The translations under genes and the position numbers were made by a program. From the NCBI GenBank assembly GCA_910588215.1, contig CAJUQJ010000009.1, positions 74,003 through 138,002 of the forward strand: a stretch of 64,000 nt of DNA, read 5' to 3'. The notes beneath the pieces are model-generated. The model was not told where the DNA came from and did not search any database. It worked only from the letters and a program-made list of their open reading frames with translations. This DNA comes from an uncultured Lachnospiraceae bacterium (GTDB lineage: Bacteria; Bacillota; Clostridia; Lachnospirales; Lachnospiraceae). Numbering within the stretch: the first letter of the stretch is position 1; each line of letters starts with the position of its first letter. Below are positions 59,436-64,000 of this stretch, piece after piece.

Positions 59436-61160
59436 TTAAATAGAAATCCTATACAGATTAAACCAGTATCTTTCCAGAAGATAGCTTCCCATCTCCTCTA
59501 CCTGCAGTCCGTTTGCCTCCCACTCCTCCACAACGGCATCCCGGCTATTAAAGCTGCCGAGGAACCAAACTGTGCGTCCCTTTTGACACCAGTTCTTCAA
59601 AGTCTCGGTATCCTCCAGAATATCAAACGGTCTGATGATCTCCTGGATCAGTATTTCCGGCGTCCCGCACCAGAGGAAGCTGTCTATCGTCTCCGGCAGA
59701 TAATAGGCCGTCACTGCCTGCACCTGGTCAAAATTATAAAGAACAACATCCTCCGGCATAATGAGCGACAGCGCTTCTTCCGTCTCTTGCATCAGTCGGA
59801 TCTTATATTCCTCCTCGCCCATAAAGGCGCGATAATCACGCAGCCCGATGAGTAAGATAAAAATCGTGATGCCCATCACAATGCCAGTCTGCATCCTTCT
59901 TCTACTTCTGCTGCAGCTATCCAGCCCCACCGCAAAGCTCAGCCAAAAGCACCCCATCGCCGGAAGCATGTAGCGGTATACAAAGATCGGCCGCAAAAGC
60001 ATGGAAGCGGCAAAACCAAACAGTACAAGCCCTGCCAGTACACCAACACCCGCCGCTACAAAAATTGCCCGGGCCAAAGCATTCTCCTGCGCCCAGACAC
60101 CTATCCCCACAGAAAAATCTTCCCGCGGTGAAATCTCCTCTCCTGCCAATGAGTTATCAAGTTCTCCGTCCTTTTCTCTCCCCTTATGGAAGAGTTTTGT
60201 CATACATGCCACACTATACAAGACTACTACCGTATAAAGTCCGGTCATCACGACAGCCAGCACTACACTCAGAACTGCATTCGTAAACGCGGGTTTCATC
60301 AAAAACTTAACGCATCCGCCCAGGCTCCGCCAGCTAAGCGGCAGGATCCAATAGTTGGCATTGACTGCCGTTACCTGCCGGTACAGAACAAAAAGCCAGG
60401 GCGCATAAGCGGCTGCCGAGACTACCACCCAGAGAACCCATTCGCGGATTCTTCTCCTGTCTCTGCGCAGCAGCTCGACCAGCACATACAGATAGACCAT
60501 CGCCGCCGCCACTGCTGCGAAATACTGGGTATAAGCCGCCGCCAGGCTATAACAGACCATAGCACCGCCATGCATTCTCTGCACGCCGTCTTTCCCGGAA
60601 GCACCCTTCGTGCCATAGCCGCCATCCTCCTCCTCTGCCGCCTTGTCGTGCGGTACATACACTGTCCCGTATCCATGCAGAAAAGCCGCCGTCACAAACA
60701 GAAGCGCCCAGCTGTACATCCGCATCTCCACCGTATATCCGCTAAGCTGCGGCATGGCGACTGCACAGAACAGAAACAGGCCGCCGACAAAAATACTGAA
60801 TCTTCTTCGTATAAAAGTCACACTGTAAACCAACAGAACAAAGTATGGAAACACCGAAACCATCTTTGCTGCCGCAACAGTACTCACACCTGGCAGGATA
60901 AGTTTACATAAATCCACAAATCCTTTGGTGATCATATAATACAGAGGCGGATGAACATCCCGCGCCGTCAGCTCCACCAGTTCACCGTAGGAATGTCCGA
61001 TCATTCCCACGGTAAACAGCTCGTCGTACCAGATATCATTACTGAAGCACAGCACCAGGCTTTTGCCAAGCAGGACCACACTGATGCCGAGCAGAATATA
61101 TCCCAGGATATCCATGCCCGCCACGCGGCGTTTCTTTATTAACGTTACTTTACGCTCCAT
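59436..61160 (-). CDS. GT-C membrane glycosyltransferase (PMT/ArnT-like)
   Basis: The 574-residue membrane protein has about eleven hydrophobic segments. The first outer loop reads NDIWYDELFTVGMIGHSYGELVELTARDVHPPLYY, with the acidic pair and DVHPPLYY typical of lipid-phosphate-sugar-dependent glycosyltransferases of family 39/83 type. It would transfer a sugar from a polyprenyl-phosphate donor outside the membrane. The acceptor is unknown. It lies 12 bp after thrS on the same strand, so it may be co-transcribed with it. Confidence 0.8.
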   Translation of the reverse strand: MERKVTLIKKRRVAGMDILGYILLGISVVLLGKSLVLCFSNDIWYDELFTVGMIGHSYGELVELTARDVHPPLYYMITKGFVDLCKLILPGVSTVAAAKMVSVFPYFVLLVYSVTFIRRRFSIFVGGLFLFCAVAMPQLSGYTVEMRMYSWALLFVTAAFLHGYGTVYVPHDKAAEEEDGGYGTKGASGKDGVQRMHGGAMVCYSLAAAYTQYFAAVAAAMVYLYVLVELLRRDRRRIREWVLWVVVSAAAYAPWLFVLYRQVTAVNANYWILPLSWRSLGGCVKFLMKPAFTNAVLSVVLAVVMTGLYTVVVLYSVACMTKLFHKGREKDGELDNSLAGEEISPREDFSVGIGVWAQENALARAIFVAAGVGVLAGLVLFGFAASMLLRPIFVYRYMLPAMGCFWLSFAVGLDSCSRSRRRMQTGIVMGITIFILLIGLRDYRAFMGEEEYKIRLMQETEEALSLIMPEDVVLYNFDQVQAVTAYYLPETIDSFLWCGTPEILIQEIIRPFDILEDTETLKNWCQKGRTVWFLGSFNSRDAVVEEWEANGLQVEEMGSYLLERYWFNLYRISI

Positions 61161-61172
61161 ACCCGTGTCCCT

Positions 61173-63137
61173 TTATTTCTTCTCATCCTGGGGCATTTCC
61201 GGTCTGATCTCCTTCGTCCGAATCTCCTTACAGATCTGGTCGATAAACGCCTGCAGCGGCTTCACGCCTTCATCTCCTGCATAACGGCTTCTTACGGAAA
61301 CAGTCTTTTCCTCTGCCTCCTGGGCGCCCACCACCAGCATATACGGCACCTTGGAAAGTCTCGCCTCCCTGATCTTAAAGCCAATCTTCTCGGAGCGGTT
61401 ATCGCAGGTCACATCGATATCGTTCCGCGCCAGTTCCTTGCGCACTTCCTCAGCATAATCCTCATATTTCTCAGAGATCGGCAGAATGCGTACCTGTTCC
61501 GGACAAAGCCAGGTCGGGAACTTGCCTGCATATTTCTCGATCAGCCATGCCAGCGTCCTCTCATAGCAGCCCAGCGATGTCCTATGGATAATGCAAGGAC
61601 GCACCTTATCGCCGTTCTGGTCTATAAAATACATATCGAATTGCTCCGCCAGCAACGCATCCCACTGGATCGTGATCATCGTATCCTCTTTGCCGTATAC
61701 ATTCTTGGCATTGATATCCACCTTCGGTCCGTAGAACGCGGCTTCCCCCACATCCTCCACGAAAGGCAGGTCGAGTTCTGTCAGGATATTACGGATATGC
61801 TCCTCTGTCTCGTTCCACACCTCGGGTTCTCCGATGTATTTGCCCGGGTTTTCCGGATCCCATTTTGACAGATGCCATGTAATATCGTCTAAAAGCCCTA
61901 AGGTTGACATAACATACTTGGCCAGAGCGATACAACCCTTAAACTCCTCTACCATCTGATCAGGTCTCACCACCAGATGTCCCTCGGAGATCGTGAACTG
62001 GCGCACACGAGTCAGGCCGTGCATCTCTCCCGAATCCTCATTCCTGAAAAGAGTAGAAGTCTCACCATAACGGATCGGCAGATCCCGGTAAGAATGCTGA
62101 GTGTTTTTATAACAGTAATACTGGAACGGACAGGTCATGGGACGAAGGGCGAACACCTCCTTGTCTTTCTCCTCATCACCCAGCACAAACATGCCTTCCT
62201 TATAGTGATCCCAGTGGCCAGACATTTTATACAGGTCGCTCTTCGCCATCAACGGTGTCTTCGTCCGCACGTAGCCCCACTCCTTGTCCTCCAGATCCTC
62301 GATCCAGCGCTGCAGCTTCATCACCATCTTCGTACCTCTGGGCAGAAGAAGCGGCAATCCCTGTCCGATCACATCCACAGTGGTGAAGAGCTCCATCTCC
62401 CGCCCCAGCTTATTGTGATCGCGGCGTTTGATGTCTTCCAGGTGCTCCAGATGCGCTTCCAGTTCCTCCTTCTTCTGGAATGCCGTACCATAGATACGCT
62501 GCAGCTGCGCCTTATCGGAATCACCCCGCCAATACGCCATGGATGAGGATATCAGTTTGTAAGCTTTGATATTCTTCGTACTCATCAAGTGCGGGCCTGC
62601 GCACAGATCCACGAAGCCGCCCTGGTCATAGAAGGAAATCTCCGCATCCTCCGACAGATCTTCGATCAACTCCACTTTGTAAGGCTCTCCCTTTTCTTCC
62701 ATGAATTTGATCGCTTCTGCTCTTGGTAAAGTAAACCGCTCAATCTTATGGCCTTCCTTAATGATCTTCTTCATCTCCGCTTCCAGCCTATCCAGATCTT
62801 CTCTGGAAAAAGGCGCCGCATCAAAATCATAGTAGAATCCATCCTCGATGGCCGGCCCGATCGTCACCTTGGCCTCCGGAAAAAGCCTTTTTACCGCTTC
62901 CGCCAAAATATGGGATGCCGTATGTCGAATGACCCTCAGCCCCTCCGCATCATTGGCTGTCAGGATATTCAGACTGCAATCCTTATCGATCACTGTCCGC
63001 AGATCCTCCACGGCACCGTCCACCTCGCCGGCACAGGCCACTCTGGCCAGTCCCTCCGAAATATCATGGGCAATGTCATAGATACTCATCGCCTGTGCGT
63101 ATTCTTTACTCGATCCATCTTTCAATGTAATTTTCAT
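61173..63137 (-). CDS. thrS: threonyl-tRNA synthetase
   Basis: The 654-residue protein has the full ThrRS layout: TGS domain (residues 1-62), editing domain with HTASHILAEAVKRLF and the later SAD motif region, class II core with MTCPFQYYCYKNTQHSYRDLPIRYGE (zinc Cys), and the anticodon-binding domain. It charges tRNA-Thr. Upstream are a small membrane-protein gene and a T-box leader. The start at 63137 follows GGAGAG. Confidence 0.98.
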   Translation of the reverse strand: MKITLKDGSSKEYAQAMSIYDIAHDISEGLARVACAGEVDGAVEDLRTVIDKDCSLNILTANDAEGLRVIRHTASHILAEAVKRLFPEAKVTIGPAIEDGFYYDFDAAPFSREDLDRLEAEMKKIIKEGHKIERFTLPRAEAIKFMEEKGEPYKVELIEDLSEDAEISFYDQGGFVDLCAGPHLMSTKNIKAYKLISSSMAYWRGDSDKAQLQRIYGTAFQKKEELEAHLEHLEDIKRRDHNKLGREMELFTTVDVIGQGLPLLLPRGTKMVMKLQRWIEDLEDKEWGYVRTKTPLMAKSDLYKMSGHWDHYKEGMFVLGDEEKDKEVFALRPMTCPFQYYCYKNTQHSYRDLPIRYGETSTLFRNEDSGEMHGLTRVRQFTISEGHLVVRPDQMVEEFKGCIALAKYVMSTLGLLDDITWHLSKWDPENPGKYIGEPEVWNETEEHIRNILTELDLPFVEDVGEAAFYGPKVDINAKNVYGKEDTMITIQWDALLAEQFDMYFIDQNGDKVRPCIIHRTSLGCYERTLAWLIEKYAGKFPTWLCPEQVRILPISEKYEDYAEEVRKELARNDIDVTCDNRSEKIGFKIREARLSKVPYMLVVGAQEAEEKTVSVRSRYAGDEGVKPLQAFIDQICKEIRTKEIRPEMPQDEKK

Positions 63138-63248
63138 GCTCTTCTCTCCTTTACTTTTCTACACTCTTAATACTAATGAAACGCTCCTTTTCCACCCGAA
63201 CTTTCCCAGATCAGCCATACTTTACTCTCGGCGCTTTACTCTCTATTA

Positions 63249-63482
63249 TCAGCACTCCTCACTACTGTCATCCGTCATCTCAGTGTTCCCACAATTATTT
63301 CCGTTATAATTCCCATTATTGCTGAACAGGCTGATTCCATGTGTTAACGGTGCCGTCAGCAACCCGATACAGATCCCCGCAAGCAACAGGATCGCACTGA
63401 TCAGGATAAAATCCACTTTACTAACCGTCAGTTCGCCTTTCGTAAGATCAACAGCCCTCTGCTTTAATTCCGTTATCATCAT
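63249..63482 (-). CDS. small membrane protein (77 aa)
   Basis: The protein has one long hydrophobic segment (residues about 25-50, VDFILISAILLLAGICIGLL) between a charged N-terminus (ELKQRAVDLTKGELTVSKVD) and an Asn/Gly-rich C-terminus ending DDSSEEC. I do not recognise the family. GGAGG lies 5 bases before the ATG at 63482. It lies between the T-box and thrS, so it is probably the first gene of the thrS transcript. Confidence 0.7.
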   Translation of the reverse strand: MMITELKQRAVDLTKGELTVSKVDFILISAILLLAGICIGLLTAPLTHGISLFSNNGNYNGNNCGNTEMTDDSSEEC

Positions 63483-63597
63483 ATTTTCCTCCATTCCGAA
63501 GCAGTTTTTTGCAAAAGCTGCGCGTCAAATTTGAAATTTAATTACCGCCTGCAGCGGGTCGATCCAGCGACATGATCCCGTTCCGCCGCAGTACGAT

Positions 63598-63907
63598 AAA
63601 AAATCCCCTGCACTGCCAGTACGACAATGCAGAGGACGTATCTACTTTACGCGGTTCCACCTCGCTTGTTCCGTGCGCTGATAACGACTTACCGAAACCT
63701 CTCATTCGACTGTAACGTAAGTCAACGGACCGGATTAGGGCCACTCGGAGTTAGTTTTCAAATGCTTCCGGCAAAGACGCTTGCAGCACTGGGCGTCTCT
63801 CTCTGTTACGTTCCACATCCTACTCTTCTCGTCAACGTGTTATGAAAATGTATTTGTTTCACAGATCTGCTTATTCGTATTCTACGACAAGTGCACGAAA
63901 ATGTAAA
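63598..63907 (-). promoter_or_regulatory. T-box leader with promoter and terminator, upstream of thrS
   Basis: On the minus strand TTTACA (63902-63907), 17 bp, TAGAAT (63879-63884) starts a leader of about 270 bases. It carries the T-box sequence AGGTGGAACCGCG (63650-63662) and then a terminator (CCTCTGCATTG with CAGTGCAGGGG, and a T6 tract, 63598-63635). The specifier loop appears near AAACTAACTCCGAG, where an ACT (Thr) codon is possible. The T-box should read through when tRNA-Thr is uncharged. Confidence 0.88.
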
Positions 63908-63946
63908 GAGGGTTAATGCTTTTTCACAAAGAATCTTAAATCAGGT

Positions 63947-64000
63947 GTTACAGTTCACGGCCTAACCGGCCGCAAACTGTAACGCATCCAACCCATTCCA
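63947..64000 (+). repeat. copy of the modular dispersed repeat, cut by the window end
   Basis: The 54 bases are identical to the first 54 bases of the element at 39261-39314, including the GTTACAGTT/AACTGTAAC hairpin. The rest lies beyond the window. Confidence 0.9.

Noticed and set aside
1..64000. CRISPR array, IS element or rRNA operon
   Set aside because: No regularly spaced direct repeats, no transposase frame with terminal inverted repeats and no rRNA sequence were seen.

Overview
The window reads as a chromosomal segment of a gut-type Firmicute, most likely a member of the Lachnospiraceae. The reasons are: an rplT-rpmI-infC operon behind a leader and attenuator, a T-box upstream of thrS, many AGGAGG ribosome binding sites, a BglG/PTS and CUT1 sugar-uptake repertoire, a DUF1540 protein, a small Spo0A-C-like protein, and roughly 50% GC with conspicuously AT-rich islands. 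The genus call is inference. Most genes are on the minus strand. No CRISPR array, insertion sequence or rRNA operon was seen.

Layout. 0-4 kb: the 3' end of an unknown gene, then a plus-strand sugar-acid cassette (IlvD/Edd dehydratase, DapA-like aldolase, GntR regulator) behind a promoter overlapped by a perfect 19-bp inverted repeat. 3.9-8.5 kb: a beta-glucoside operon (BglG antiterminator, PTS EIIBCA, 6-phospho-beta-glucosidase) with an RNA antiterminator/terminator leader. 8.6-12.2 kb: a hypothetical gene, a YbaK deacylase, and ptsH-ptsI whose HPr has Lys at position 46 instead of the regulatory Ser. 12.2-19.7 kb: a LacI regulator with GH13_4 (amylosucrase-like), GH27 and GH31 enzymes and three LacI/CcpA-type operators. 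19.7-28 kb: a ZIP transporter, a cyclase, an Lhr-type helicase, CutC, and an MFS pump behind a 12-aa leader peptide. 28-38.3 kb: small regulators, tRNA-Val, and a sugar ABC transporter cluster with a second GH31 enzyme under a YesM/YesN two-component system.

38.3-43.1 kb is a sulfur/Fe-S region: an Rrf2 regulator, IscU, a cysteine desulfurase, a broken cysK, and MetY. In front of metY lie a Met/Cys-rich 44-aa leader peptide, an intrinsic terminator and a second Cys-containing mini-ORF, which looks like an undescribed cysteine (or methionine) attenuator. 43.1-51.5 kb is an accessory island: decayed regulator fragments, a large serine recombinase, a RhuM protein, a 52-aa protein, a truncated HsdR, and a very AT-rich 1213-residue protein of unknown family ending in a PD-(D/E)XK nuclease motif. 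That protein is the best candidate in the window for a new defence system. The adjacent 23S rRNA methyltransferase carries an approximately 93-residue C-terminal extension just after a VETVCLLS motif that also occurs at the end of the recombinase, which suggests integration into genes of this family.

53-64 kb is housekeeping: small hypothetical genes, a tRNA-Pro with the unusual anticodon AGG, a thioesterase, PepD, rplT, rpmI, infC (probable AUU start), a lipoprotein, a DUF1540 protein, a GT-C membrane glycosyltransferase, thrS, a small membrane protein and a T-box. A modular dispersed repeat with several hairpins occurs at about 12.3, 39.3, 57.8 and 63.9 kb, and a related long palindrome is intact at 54.0 kb and split at 12.2-12.5 kb. 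All functions are inferred by reading the sequence; no database search was possible.
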